Source of the DNA: Paenibacillus popilliae ATCC 14706
GTDB taxonomy: Bacteria; Bacillota; Bacilli; Paenibacillales; Paenibacillaceae
Reading direction: 5' to 3'
Assembly (NCBI RefSeq): GCF_000315235.1
Contig: NZ_BALG01000224.1
Span: 1 to 57,111 of the forward strand
Length of the DNA: 57,111 nt
Made by a program: the position numbers and the translations under genes. The notes beneath the pieces were generated by a model, which saw nothing but the letters and a program-made list of their open reading frames with translations, had not been told where the DNA came from and ran no database searches. Positions 36,001 to 44,251 of this stretch are shown here, one piece after another; position 1 is the stretch's first letter; each line of letters begins with the position of its first letter.

Positions 36001-37477
36001 CATCGAGCGCCAAGAGCAGCTCTGGTTACGAATTGAAGAACTGCGTCATCAGCTGAAGCGGATCGAGGAGGAGTATGTCCGGACGCGCGGGGAACTGCAG
36101 GCGAAGGAGGGAGCATGTCTCAAGCTTCGGCAGCAGTTCGGAGAGGAGTTCCCGGATGCCGAGCCCGAACGGTTCGCCGAACCACTCCATTCGGTTCAGA
36201 ATAAGCTGCAGGACGAGGAGCAGCGGTTGACGGATGAGGCAGAGCAGCTCGCTCGTCATCAGCAGGTCAACCGGAAGCGTCTGGATGAGATAGAGCGGGT
36301 GCTGAACGTCTGGAACAAGCACTTGATAGTGTTCGCTCTGGAGGATGTGCGGCTGCAGCCCGCGATCATCGGGGAAGCGGAGCGCATAGAGCTCCCTTAC
36401 AAGCTCTCTCACTATGCCGATCGCTGTATTGAGAAGCTGAAGGACAGACAGGCGTGCATGGAGAAGGAGAGAAGGTCGGTCAAGGACGGACGAACCCGGA
36501 TGAAGGATTATTGCCTGTACTCTGTCCAGGATACGAAGCTGCGCTATATGACGATCCAAGGCATTGAATCGAAGGAACAATTCTCCGAGCTCGTGGAATT
36601 CAAGCAATCGATGGAGAAGGGCATTCGGACGGCCATTCACATCATGGAACAGAATCTGCAGACGTATGATCAGGAATTGCAGCAATTTATCGTGCATATT
36701 CATTCCCATCTGAAGCTTATCGTTCAGGAGCTGAAGGAGATTCCGAAGAAGACCCGGGTCAAATCGGCGGAGGGATGGAATGAGATCTATAGCTTCACGT
36801 TGGCGGAATGGGACGAGCAGGACGGCAAGGAGCGCATCCGCAAGCATATGGATTGGATCATTACGAAGCTGGATCGTTATGCTGATGAACAAGATCAGGC
36901 AGATTGGCAAGAGCAGCAAGCACTGATTCGCAAAGACCTGGAGAAGTGGCTGGATTCGCGGCAGCTGCTTCAGATCGTTATGCAGGGCGAAGGGATGAAG
37001 GTGGCCTGCCGCAAAGTAACGAATGAACAGCAGATTACGCGAGCCGCCTTCTCCTGGGAGCAGTCTAACCGTTGGTCGGGCGGCGAAAGGTGGAGCAAGA
37101 ACATGACCTTGTTCCTGGGGCTGCTCAATTATATCGCGGAACGCAAGCAGCACATTCAGGCGCAGATGAAGCGGCATCGCACGGTGATTCTGGACAATCC
37201 GTTTGGCAAGGCTTCCAGCGATCATGTACTAAGCCCGGTGTTCTTCATCGCCGAGCAGCTTGGCTTCCAGATTATCGCCTTAACCGCTCATGTGGAAGGC
37301 AAGTTCCTGCAAGACTATTTCCCGATTGTCTATAGCTGCCGTCTGCGTCATGCGGCAGACTCCGGCAAGCAGATCATCGAGGCGGCACAGACGATTCAGA
37401 CCGCTTATTTCCGGGACAACGACCCAGGTGCGCTCGAACGGATGGACTCGCACGTCACGCAGATGGAATTGTTCTGA
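33029..37477 (+). CDS. jetC: Wadjet SMC-like ATPase JetC
   Basis: A 1,482-residue SMC/MukB-type motor that loads on DNA with JetA and JetB and extrudes loops, letting JetD cleave small circular plasmids. The N-terminal ATPase half has Walker A in VVLENGGGKTVFIQ (residues ~36-48). About 1,000 residues of Glu/Arg/Gln-rich coiled coil follow, with a hinge-like break around residues 640-760 (FADAAVAKLCEQWSHHYSLL, HWVSNEEADAYEEWK). The C-terminal half has the signature NRWSGGERWSKNM (about 1347) and Walker B TVILDNPFGKASS (about 1386-1397). The residue after the Walker B Asp is Asn, where canonical SMC proteins have Glu. It ends EIVTQMELF-like in VTQMELF, a possible partner-docking tail. A terminator follows. 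Confidence 0.9.
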   Translation: MPSIAKIRFTHVLYEGGNKRYNDVTFQFHGHNGAVVLENGGGKTVFIQTAIQAVLPHEDLAGRKVKDTLQLDNGPAHIAIEWLLTDKPYRRYLVTCVTLFQSGNGIDSYRYVYEYGEHDEHRLENIPFAKVHMGKSRPADRGEIHDYFQTMTHRHSLHAKTFPTMKEYKAYLEQQYQIITGEWEAIARINDTEGGIERFFDECKTTKQLFDRLLIPAVEQSIEGYEQGTFARIFEKHREGFKKYKQLTEQIEENRRIQQELNNYAALFEHLDREERKYQEARQEAKAYWQSAVELREAVEKERLQLQLQAEEHGERSKLLRRKQKSYLIAWEIQEQEAIAEKLHLIEDEAEQMRERLYGAEHQYYSLQYAEIRDRCLAAEAKVFQLSAQLERLTLTEDERKLEEHWERNSGQLRYLYDVKEQSLEEQRSLFECRHRQLEEQAEAIRGSLRRLDEERLQAERSIVEKTAGIQAKRDHQKDIANSLLSNPQLEQVEQLLPLWMEEEQQLEQSRMARLQEMKRLKEEAAFKEQQRREVSEDSRRLGEEFAKLTARHERHQSDLEELKQELCRLRPAWDKYSSLYEKESSIREQLAEGIERCRQQKQRLLMQERLAYRFVDDHGQQPLFFADAAVAKLCEQWSHHYSLLQMGTDYIRGLSEESKREQASRADQLWAVTLITTMHEKELLQQRLRQANGSFAFPIRVLGAQEAADMLQGTGEPQSPSSSWIVPQHWVSNEEADAYEEWKAELVRQAEQAKQERERSERSLLEWQSAQTRFRAFLAKYPLVAQQEEDQRRMRLQERKLERTRELERLEHELEVNRRTADQRRRALEEMGSRIQQLQYQLQQGHRYTLLGNEASKLEEELVPVRNQLGLLGKQREQEERAERLVQEELQTVQDQQREMALRLQVLKQDEGYREVREHAALSCQATLEELKAERKRLELERHRIMQEQTQLESALASERKRVEEYHRLMEQLRTEHPGIDAELTLPLDVIERQEQLWLRIEELRHQLKRIEEEYVRTRGELQAKEGACLKLRQQFGEEFPDAEPERFAEPLHSVQNKLQDEEQRLTDEAEQLARHQQVNRKRLDEIERVLNVWNKHLIVFALEDVRLQPAIIGEAERIELPYKLSHYADRCIEKLKDRQACMEKERRSVKDGRTRMKDYCLYSVQDTKLRYMTIQGIESKEQFSELVEFKQSMEKGIRTAIHIMEQNLQTYDQELQQFIVHIHSHLKLIVQELKEIPKKTRVKSAEGWNEIYSFTLAEWDEQDGKERIRKHMDWIITKLDRYADEQDQADWQEQQALIRKDLEKWLDSRQLLQIVMQGEGMKVACRKVTNEQQITRAAFSWEQSNRWSGGERWSKNMTLFLGLLNYIAERKQHIQAQMKRHRTVILDNPFGKASSDHVLSPVFFIAEQLGFQIIALTAHVEGKFLQDYFPIVYSCRLRHAADSGKQIIEAAQTIQTAYFRDNDPGALERMDSHVTQMELF

Positions 37478-37540
37478 GCGAACGGCTATTGCCCCGCCAA
37501 CATGTTAACGAAAATATACGCGAAGCGAATCGTGAGCATG

Positions 37541-37586
37541 AAAAAGCCGGTTTCTCCTACTCTAAGGATGAACCGGCTTCTTCTTA
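37541..37586. terminator. Bidirectional terminator between jetC and the DeoR gene
   Basis: AAGCCGGTT and AACCGGCTT flank an 18-base loop, with AAAA before and CTTCTTATTCTT after. It ends the Wadjet operon and the convergent regulator. Confidence 0.8.
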
Positions 37587-37589
37587 TTC

Positions 37590-38384
37590 TTAGTTCGTAT
37601 AGACATTTGGCGGGACGATGTCTACTTTTATTTTTTGCTGCTGCAATTGATCGATAAAGCTTTGCGGCGCCTTGGAATCCATAATCATCGCTGCGATGTC
37701 CTGGGCGCTCGCGAACGATGATATCGAGCGCTTGTCCAGCTTGGTGTGATCCAGAAGGGCGATGACTTGGGAGGAAGCCTGTATCATGGCCCGCTTCAGC
37801 TCAACTTCATAGACGTTGAAATCCATCATTCCGTCTTCCAGTGTAAACCCGTGAGCGGAAGTATACATCGTATCCATATGAATCTGATTCAACACGGAAC
37901 TCCCCAACATGCCTTCCAGACCAGCGGAACCGGCCCGGATGACACCACCAACGACGATAACCGTAAAATTCGGATTTTCTTTCAATTCGAGAGCCGTATA
38001 AATTCCATTGGTTACGACGATAAGGCGGATCTGCCTGTTTTTGAGAGCTTTCGCCATCTCCAGCGCAGTGGAACTTGCATCGAGCAGGATACATTCGCCG
38101 TCTTGCGGCAGCATGGCTGCCTTGCTTCCGATGGCCGATTTTTCTGCATTATTTCGCTTCTCCCGTACGGCGAAGGAGGTGTCCGTCTGCATGTCATCTG
38201 CAATCATGGCGCCGCCATGCGTGCGCTGCAGCGATCCTTCCTCTTCCATCACTTGAAGATCGCTTCGCAAGGTTGCTTCAGACACGCCGACGAGGCAGGA
38301 CAATTCCTTAACGGTAGCGCGTTGCTGCTTTTTCAAGTATTCTAAAATTTTGCTCTTTCTTTCCGCAGGAAACATCTTCCCCAA
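37590..38384 (-). CDS. DeoR/GlpR family sugar regulator
   Basis: A 264-residue repressor-type protein. The N-terminal DeoR winged helix is at ~5-60: FPAERKSKILEYLKKQQRAT, ELSCLVGVSEATLRSDLQVM, and EEEGSLQRTHGGAM, the family signature. The C-terminal sugar-phosphate-sensing (ISOCOT-like) domain has LLDASSTALEMAKALKN, VVTNGIYTALEL, GGVIRAGSAGLEG and DHTKLDKRSI. The start is TTG with AAAAGGTGATCTCAA; an in-frame ATG three codons later is too close to any site. It is divergent from the polyol ABC operon (266 bp between starts), so it most likely controls that operon in response to a phosphorylated intermediate. Confidence 0.9.
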   Translation of the reverse strand: MGKMFPAERKSKILEYLKKQQRATVKELSCLVGVSEATLRSDLQVMEEEGSLQRTHGGAMIADDMQTDTSFAVREKRNNAEKSAIGSKAAMLPQDGECILLDASSTALEMAKALKNRQIRLIVVTNGIYTALELKENPNFTVIVVGGVIRAGSAGLEGMLGSSVLNQIHMDTMYTSAHGFTLEDGMMDFNVYEVELKRAMIQASSQVIALLDHTKLDKRSISSFASAQDIAAMIMDSKAPQSFIDQLQQQKIKVDIVPPNVYTN

Positions 38385-38469
38385 TTGAGATCACCTTTTC
38401 AAGATTATTAGATGAGTATATATACATATCATAACAAATAAAAGCGAAACGCACAAAAATCATAATATA

Positions 38470-38512
38470 AAAATAAATGAAAAAATAAAATTGACAAAAC
38501 GAAAATAAATGA
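38470..38512. promoter_or_regulatory. Direct repeats flanking the polyol-operon -35
   Basis: AAAATAAATGA occurs at 38470-38480 and 38502-38512, spaced 32 bp (about three helical turns). The second copy lies between the -35 and -10. This is a plausible DeoR-type operator pair; no sequence consensus was available to confirm it. Confidence 0.35.
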
Positions 38513-38518
38513 TATTAT
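38491..38518 (+). promoter_or_regulatory. Sigma-A promoter of the polyol operon
   Basis: Consensus TTGACA (38491-38496) and TATTAT (38513-38518) with a 16-base spacer, 134 bases before the binding-protein start. The strong match in an otherwise AT-rich region makes it the likely promoter. Confidence 0.65.
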
Positions 38519-38652
38519 ATGTGTAAATAAAATAAGAAATGAAGGTGAGGCTTCTGAAGAAATGTTCAGGAAAACATATCTAATGGATAGCAGCATCATT
38601 CTCGTCAAGAAGGTTTGATAACGCTTTTATTTCCAAGGATGGAGGAGTAGCT

Positions 38653-40083
38653 GTGAACAGTATGAGAAGAATAATGGGTCTCTGGTTGTTGGTACTTGTC
38701 TTGTTCATGTCTGCCGCATGCTCTTCGGCGGGAAATAACGAGGGAACCACGACGGAAAAGCTCCCTGAGTCCGGGGTGCGTGCTTCCGACACCGCGTTCG
38801 GTTGGAGGCAATTCGCAGGTCATGAGATTCAAGTGATGCTGAACCAGCATCCGTATGCCGAAGCGATCGTACAGAGACTCCCTGAATTTGAAGCCAAGAC
38901 CGGCATCACAGTGAAGTATTCCGTTACGCCGGAGGAGAACTATTTCGACAAGCTGACGACAGCATTGAATTCCCGCAACGGCAACCCGGATGTCTTCATG
39001 ACGGGATCCTACCAACTGTGGGAATACGCCCCGGCTGATTATGTGCAGGCCCTGGATGACTTCCTGGGGGACAAGGAGCTGACGGACCCGGAATATGATC
39101 TCGATGATTTCTACAAAGGAATATTGGACGGCGTCCGCTGGGACCTGAAGCCGGGGCATCCTGTCGGAACGGGCAGCTTGTGGGCGCTGCCGATCGGCTT
39201 TGAAGCGAGTGTTCTGCTGTATAACAAGAAAGCGTTCGATCGTCAAAATTTGAAGCCGCCTGCGACATTCGATGAATTGATCGACACCGCCTCGCAATTC
39301 AACGGTTGGAACGGAGAAGGATCGTATGGCATCGCCGTGCGGGGCACCCGTTCGTGGGCCACGATTCACCCCGGCTATATGACCGCATTCAGCTTGAACG
39401 GCGCCCAGGACTTCACGGTTGAAGCCGGGAAGTTGGTGTCCAAGCTGGACAGTCCCGAATCGATTGAGGCAACGAAGAAATTTGCGGAATTGGTGAACAA
39501 AGCAGGGCCAAAGGACTGGACCAATTATACGTGGTATCAAGTGTCCACCGATATCGGGGCGGGGAAAGCCGCCATGGCTTATGATGCGGATATTTTCGGT
39601 ATATTCCAGGGGCAGGAAGGCGCATCCGCAGAATCAGGCAACATTGCGTTCGCGCCACCGCCTGCCATGAAGAGCGGGCAGGATGTGGGTTCGAATGAAT
39701 GGATCTGGTCCATTGCCATGAACCGGTCCTCGAAGCAGAAGGAGGCGGCATGGCTCTTCATGCAATATGTCTCAGGCAAGGAACATACGCTGTGGGGCGC
39801 GACCCAGGCAAGCGTCGTGAACCCGGTTCGCCAATCGGTATGGGACAACCCGGATTTCACGAAGCGGATTCATATATTCGAAGGTTACGAGGATACGTTC
39901 AAGACCATTATTGATCACACATCGATTAAATTTACGCCACAACCGGAATTCTTCAATACGACGACAGAGTGGGCGGCTGCACTTCAGGATATCGTCACGA
40001 GACAAGCGTCTGCAGAAGAGCGGATGAAGAAGCTCGCTGAAGACATTAATCAGCGCGTAGCGAGGATTCGAACGGCAGAGTAA
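38653..40083 (+). CDS. ABC polyol/sugar transporter, substrate-binding lipoprotein
   Basis: A 476-residue family 1 extracellular binding protein. The signal peptide runs MRRIMGLWLLVLVLFMSAAC with lipobox SAAC (lipid Cys23). The mature protein has a typical MalE/UgpB-like fold: EIQVMLNQHPYAEAIVQRLP, PEFEAKTGITVKYS, NGNPDVFMTGSYQLWEYA, ALPIGFEASVLLYNKKAFDR and GKAAMAYDADIFGIFQGQEG. It is similar in type to the glycerol/mannitol-class binding proteins of two-ATPase importers. The start is GTG after GGATGGAGGAGTAGCT. It is the first gene of a co-directional operon (38653 to about 48.8 kb). The ligand is inferred to be a polyol from the downstream enzymes. Confidence 0.88.
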   Translation: MNSMRRIMGLWLLVLVLFMSAACSSAGNNEGTTTEKLPESGVRASDTAFGWRQFAGHEIQVMLNQHPYAEAIVQRLPEFEAKTGITVKYSVTPEENYFDKLTTALNSRNGNPDVFMTGSYQLWEYAPADYVQALDDFLGDKELTDPEYDLDDFYKGILDGVRWDLKPGHPVGTGSLWALPIGFEASVLLYNKKAFDRQNLKPPATFDELIDTASQFNGWNGEGSYGIAVRGTRSWATIHPGYMTAFSLNGAQDFTVEAGKLVSKLDSPESIEATKKFAELVNKAGPKDWTNYTWYQVSTDIGAGKAAMAYDADIFGIFQGQEGASAESGNIAFAPPPAMKSGQDVGSNEWIWSIAMNRSSKQKEAAWLFMQYVSGKEHTLWGATQASVVNPVRQSVWDNPDFTKRIHIFEGYEDTFKTIIDHTSIKFTPQPEFFNTTTEWAAALQDIVTRQASAEERMKKLAEDINQRVARIRTAE

Positions 40084-40152
40084 GCGGCAGGCATCCGAGT
40101 TGGAGGACAACAACCGTCTCGCAGATGATGCCTCTGCGAAAGGAGGGCTCTC

Positions 40153-41118
40153 ATGAGATCGGTCGATAAGTATCGGGAGGCGCCGACTGTACCGACTGCC
40201 CATTCGGCAGATCGCAAGAACGCTGCTGATGCGATCAACGTACCGTGGAGAAGAAAGGCGCGTCCGTATCTTATTCTGGCGCCGTCGCTGCTTCTGACCA
40301 TCGGTATTCTTATTCCTTTTTTTACCTCCGTGTATTATTCGCTGACGAATTATTCTTTTAAATACCAGGATGCTTCCTTCGTAGGATTGGAGAACTGGAC
40401 AAGAATGTTCGGTGATCCGTCGTTCTGGCACAGCGTATCGGTGACCGGGCAGTATGCGTTTTTGGCAACCGCGATCGAAATGCTTCTCGGAATGGCGATT
40501 GCGCTCATGTTGAACCGGGACAATCTTCTGTCGCAGGCGTTGCGGATGGTGCTTATCTTCCCGCTCATGATTGCGCCAGTCGTGGCCACGCTTATCTGGC
40601 AACTGATGACGAACTCTTCCGTAGGCGTGATTAGCCGCTGGCTCCGTGCCATTGGCGTAACCGATTTTGTGTGGGGGGCCGATCCGGCTACAGCCATGTT
40701 CTCCGTCGTCTTGATCGACGTATGGGTATATACGCCGTTCGTTATTATTCTCGTGTTGGCCGGTCTTCGTTCCTTGCCCAAGGCGCCATTTGAATCGGCG
40801 ATGATAGATGGAGGATCGGCATGGTTCACCTTTAAGACATTGACATTGCCGATGATTAAGCCTCTGCTCTACATTGCGCTGTTGTTCCGCATGATGGTAT
40901 CACTTCAGGAATTCTCTATTATTTTTGCCATGACCCGCGGTGGGCCCGGAGATACGCTCATGACGCTGCCGCTTGCGGCTTACAATGAAGCGTTTACCTA
41001 TAAGGAGATGGGGAGTTCCCTGCCCTATATGTTGATTCTCTGGATCTTCGTATATGTGGCGAGCCATTACATGATCCGATACTGGAGCCGCGCGCAGCAG
41101 CGAGCCTCTGGCATCTAG
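40153..41118 (+). CDS. ABC polyol/sugar transporter permease 1
   Basis: A 321-residue MalF/UgpA-type permease with a ~35-residue polar N-terminal extension and six predicted membrane segments, starting LILAPSLLLTIGILIPFFTS. The EAA-type coupling loop is in PKAPFESAMIDGGSAWFTFK, followed by TLPMIKPLLYIALLFRMMVS. ATG follows CGAAAGGAGGGCTCTC. The next permease begins 10 bases after its stop. With the second permease it forms the membrane channel of the importer. Confidence 0.9.
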   Translation: MRSVDKYREAPTVPTAHSADRKNAADAINVPWRRKARPYLILAPSLLLTIGILIPFFTSVYYSLTNYSFKYQDASFVGLENWTRMFGDPSFWHSVSVTGQYAFLATAIEMLLGMAIALMLNRDNLLSQALRMVLIFPLMIAPVVATLIWQLMTNSSVGVISRWLRAIGVTDFVWGADPATAMFSVVLIDVWVYTPFVIILVLAGLRSLPKAPFESAMIDGGSAWFTFKTLTLPMIKPLLYIALLFRMMVSLQEFSIIFAMTRGGPGDTLMTLPLAAYNEAFTYKEMGSSLPYMLILWIFVYVASHYMIRYWSRAQQRASGI

Positions 41119-41128
41119 GAGGGTGACG

Positions 41129-41950
41129 ATGGAAATCACAACGAAACTGGCGAGCTTGTTGAAACATTCGGCACTCGTTCTCTATGCGGGATTCGCCCTG
41201 TTTCCTCTGTTGTGGATGCTGCTGATCTCGTTCAAGCTCGATCGGGAAATGTACGATACGATCTTCGTGTTTACGCCTACATTGGAAAATTACCGGATGC
41301 TTTTTGCAACGGGGGAGTACCTGGGTTATTTCGTCAATAACTTGATTGTCAGCGTAGGGGCAGTGATGCTGTCCATCGCCGTCGGCGTGCCGGCGGCCTA
41401 CGCTCTGGCGCGATTTGATTTCCGGGGTAAGGAGAATATGGCTTTCACGTTTTTGTCCTTCCGCTTCGCGCCCGAGATGCTGGTCATTTTGCCGCTATTC
41501 CTTATTTACCAAAAAATAGGACTCTATGATTCGCACTTCGGATTGATATGGGTGTACCAGCTCATCTCTCTTCCGTTCATCATCTGGATTCTCAGAGGGT
41601 ACTTCGAGGATATTCCGCCGGAGATCGAGCATGCGGGGAGAGTGGACGGGTATTCCTGGCGGCACGTGTTCATGAAGATCATGGTGCCGCTCGTTAAGCC
41701 AGGGATGGTGGCTGCCGGACTTCTCTCTTTCATTTTTGTATGGAACAACTTCACGTTCGCGCTGCTTCTCGCGGGCCAGGAAGTCGTCACTTCGACGGTG
41801 GCTTCATTAAAATATATTTCTTCGGATACGGTTCACTACGGGCAAATGGCGGCCGCGGTTACCTTGTCCGCATTGCCTGAGGTGATTTTGGCGCTGCTTA
41901 TTCAGAAGCATCTGGTTCGCGGGTTGAGCATGGGAGCCGTCAAAGGATAG
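41129..41950 (+). CDS. ABC polyol/sugar transporter permease 2
   Basis: A 273-residue MalG/UgpE-type permease with six hydrophobic segments (ALVLYAGFALFPLLWMLLIS at the N-terminus). The EAA loop appears as PPEIEHAGRVDGYSWRHVFM, then KIMVPLVKPGMVAAGLLSFI. NNFTFALLLAGQEVVTSTVA is typical of the family. The ATG at 41129 is chosen because TAGGAGGGTGACG places GGAGG 6 bases before it; the GTG at 41123 abuts the ribosome binding site. The first ATPase gene begins 23 bases after its stop. Confidence 0.9.
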   Translation: MEITTKLASLLKHSALVLYAGFALFPLLWMLLISFKLDREMYDTIFVFTPTLENYRMLFATGEYLGYFVNNLIVSVGAVMLSIAVGVPAAYALARFDFRGKENMAFTFLSFRFAPEMLVILPLFLIYQKIGLYDSHFGLIWVYQLISLPFIIWILRGYFEDIPPEIEHAGRVDGYSWRHVFMKIMVPLVKPGMVAAGLLSFIFVWNNFTFALLLAGQEVVTSTVASLKYISSDTVHYGQMAAAVTLSALPEVILALLIQKHLVRGLSMGAVKG

Positions 41951-41973
41951 GTAGCTTGCGGGGAGGGAAACGG

Positions 41974-43116
41974 ATGGCGGATTTATCACTAACAAATATT
42001 ACGATCAATTATAAAGGGAAGCCCGCCTTGAACAATGTATCGCTTGAGGTGAAGGATAAAGAATTTTTGGTCGTATTCGGTCCGGCCGGAGCAGGTAAGA
42101 CGACATTATTAAACGTGATCGCCGGGATTATCTTGCCTAACGAAGGGGTTATCCGCATGAACGGCCGCGTTATCAATGCAATGGAGCCGGAAGAACGCAA
42201 TGTAGCCATGGTATTCGAGAACTATGCTCTGTATCCGCATCTGACGGTGTTCGATAATCTGGCGTCTCCCTTGCGCAGTCCCAAATACCGCCAGCCGGAG
42301 AGCGTCATCCGGGAGGAGGTTCGACGCGTGGCCCAAATCCTGCGTATCGACCGGCTGCTGGAGAGGCTGCCATCGGAGATCTCGAACGGTCAGCGGCAGC
42401 GGGTGTCGTTGGGACGGGCTCTAGTAAGGAAGCCGGAGTTGTTCTTGATGGACGAGCCGTTGACGCATCTGGACGCCAAGCTGCGCCATCAGATGCGGGC
42501 AGAGTTCAAGGAAATGCAGCAAAGCCTGAATACAACCACTATTTACGTCACCCATGACTATCTCGAAGCGCTTAGTCTGGGGGATCGGATAGCGGTCATT
42601 CATGAGGGCCAAATCGAACAAGTCGGCAGACCTGTTGATATCTACTACCGACCGGCCACGGAATATGTGGCAGAGGCGTTCGGCGAGCCGGAGATTAATT
42701 TACTGGACGCGGATATCGTACGGAGAGCCGAAGCCGCTTATCTGAATCTCCTGGGGGATAGTTCTCGCTTTTTTGTTCCAGATGACGTATTAGGGCGGAT
42801 TGAACAGGCGGGTTGCCCGGCTGTTCGCGTAGGCTTCCGCCCCAGAGATATCTTCTATTCCTTCGAACAAGAGACGGATGGAGCGCTTGAAGCTCGAATC
42901 TACAGCTTCGAACCTCTTGGCGCCATGGCGATTCTAACCGTTGAACGGCACGAAAGGCAGATCCGCTTGACAGCACCGGCAGACCTGGTATGTTCCGTGG
43001 ATGCGCCAATCTATCTGAAGTTCAACACAGCGGAGGCTTTGTTCTTCGATGCGAGGACGAGAAGCTTCTTGGGCCGAGCTGGCGAGAAAGGGGGCAGCAA
43101 GGATGGCGGAGCTTAA
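41974..43116 (+). CDS. ABC polyol transporter ATPase 1 (degenerate signature)
   Basis: A 380-residue MalK/UgpC-like ATPase. Walker A is GPAGAGKTT, Q-loop VFENYALYPHLTVFDN, Walker B LFLMDEPLTHLDAK, switch His in YVTHDYLEAL. The C-terminal OB-like regulatory domain begins near residue 235. The ABC signature reads EISNGQRQRVSLGRAL: the usual LSGGQ is ISNGQ, as known for one of the two ATPases in GlpST-type importers. ATG follows GGGGAGGGAAACGG. It overlaps the second ATPase gene by 14 bases. A heterodimer with the next gene product, with unequal ATP sites, is likely by analogy. Confidence 0.9.
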   Translation: MADLSLTNITINYKGKPALNNVSLEVKDKEFLVVFGPAGAGKTTLLNVIAGIILPNEGVIRMNGRVINAMEPEERNVAMVFENYALYPHLTVFDNLASPLRSPKYRQPESVIREEVRRVAQILRIDRLLERLPSEISNGQRQRVSLGRALVRKPELFLMDEPLTHLDAKLRHQMRAEFKEMQQSLNTTTIYVTHDYLEALSLGDRIAVIHEGQIEQVGRPVDIYYRPATEYVAEAFGEPEINLLDADIVRRAEAAYLNLLGDSSRFFVPDDVLGRIEQAGCPAVRVGFRPRDIFYSFEQETDGALEARIYSFEPLGAMAILTVERHERQIRLTAPADLVCSVDAPIYLKFNTAEALFFDARTRSFLGRAGEKGGSKDGGA

Positions 43117-44218
43117 CATGAAAGATCTGTGCAAGAGGTACATCAAAAATAAAAAGCAGGTGCACGCGGTCCGCTCGCTCAATCTCATCTGCCGCGACGG
43201 AGAATTCATTGCCCTGCTCGGTCCTTCCGGCTGCGGCAAATCAACCACCCTGCGAATGATTGCGGGCCTGGAGGACGTCTCGTCGGGGGAGATTATGATC
43301 GGCGGCAAGTCGGTCAGCCGATTGCATCCCAGCCGGCGCAATGTCGGCCTGGCGTTCGAAAATTACGCCTTGTACCCGCCGTTGACCGTGTATGAGAATA
43401 TTGCCTTCAACCTGCGAGCCCGCAAAATGCCGGAAAGTCAAATGAAACAGGAGGTTATCCGGATTGCGGAGCTGCTCCATATTCCAGATCTGCTGCCCAT
43501 GAAGCCATCCGCATTATCCGGCGGCCAGAAGCAGCGGGTCAATATCGCCAGGGCCATCGTTAGACATCCCGAAGTTCTGCTGCTGGATGAGCCATTATCT
43601 CATCTCGACGGCAAGATGCGCCAGACGATGAGGACGGAAATCAAACGGCTGCATTCCGAAATGAAGACAACGAGCATCATTGTCACTCACGATCAGTCGG
43701 AGGCGATGGCCTTGGCCGATCGGATCGCCATTATGAATGAAGGAGTGCTTCAGCAGTATGGCACCCCTATGGAAGTATACAACTACCCCGTCAACGAATT
43801 CGTTGCCGGATTTATCGGAGAGCCACCGATGAACTTGTTCTTTGTGAACACGGTGCAGTTGCAGGATAAGCTTCAGTTCCGGATTGAAGATTCTGAACTG
43901 GTATTTCCTGTCCCGGAGCAGTATGTTCGGCGGGTAAGAGTGGGGGAAATCTATCGCCTCGGCATTCGCCCGACCGAGATCTGCCCGGTTGACGGAGACT
44001 CACCTTGTACGTTGTCGGCTCGTGTAAGCATCTTCGAGCCTCTGGGCGAGGAGAATCGCATTCATATCCGCGTTCGCGATCAAATGCTCACTCTGATTAC
44101 CATGCAGGGTACCGCATACCGTCCAGGGGACAAGATCAGGCTGTTATTTCGGGAGGATCGCATCCATCTCTTCGATCTGCTGTCCGGTAACCGAATCGGA
44201 AGCCGACCTTCTGGGTGA
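43103..44218 (+). CDS. ABC polyol transporter ATPase 2
   Basis: A 371-residue MalK-type ATPase with canonical motifs: Walker A GPSGCGKSTT, Q-loop AFENYALYPPLTVYEN, signature ALSGGQKQRVNIARAI, Walker B VLLLDEPLSHLDGK, switch His in IVTHDQSEAMAL. A C-terminal TOBE/OB regulatory domain follows (LGIRPTEICPV). The ATG at 43103 is preferred to an upstream one inside the previous gene; GGGGGCAGCAAGG precedes it. It overlaps ATPase 1 by 14 bases. Two ATPase genes beside two permeases and one binding protein reproduce the GlpSTPQV layout known for glycerol uptake in rhizobia. Confidence 0.92.
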   Translation: MAELNMKDLCKRYIKNKKQVHAVRSLNLICRDGEFIALLGPSGCGKSTTLRMIAGLEDVSSGEIMIGGKSVSRLHPSRRNVGLAFENYALYPPLTVYENIAFNLRARKMPESQMKQEVIRIAELLHIPDLLPMKPSALSGGQKQRVNIARAIVRHPEVLLLDEPLSHLDGKMRQTMRTEIKRLHSEMKTTSIIVTHDQSEAMALADRIAIMNEGVLQQYGTPMEVYNYPVNEFVAGFIGEPPMNLFFVNTVQLQDKLQFRIEDSELVFPVPEQYVRRVRVGEIYRLGIRPTEICPVDGDSPCTLSARVSIFEPLGEENRIHIRVRDQMLTLITMQGTAYRPGDKIRLLFREDRIHLFDLLSGNRIGSRPSG

Positions 44219-44251
44219 ATCGGATGATACGAATAAGGGGGGATAACCAGC

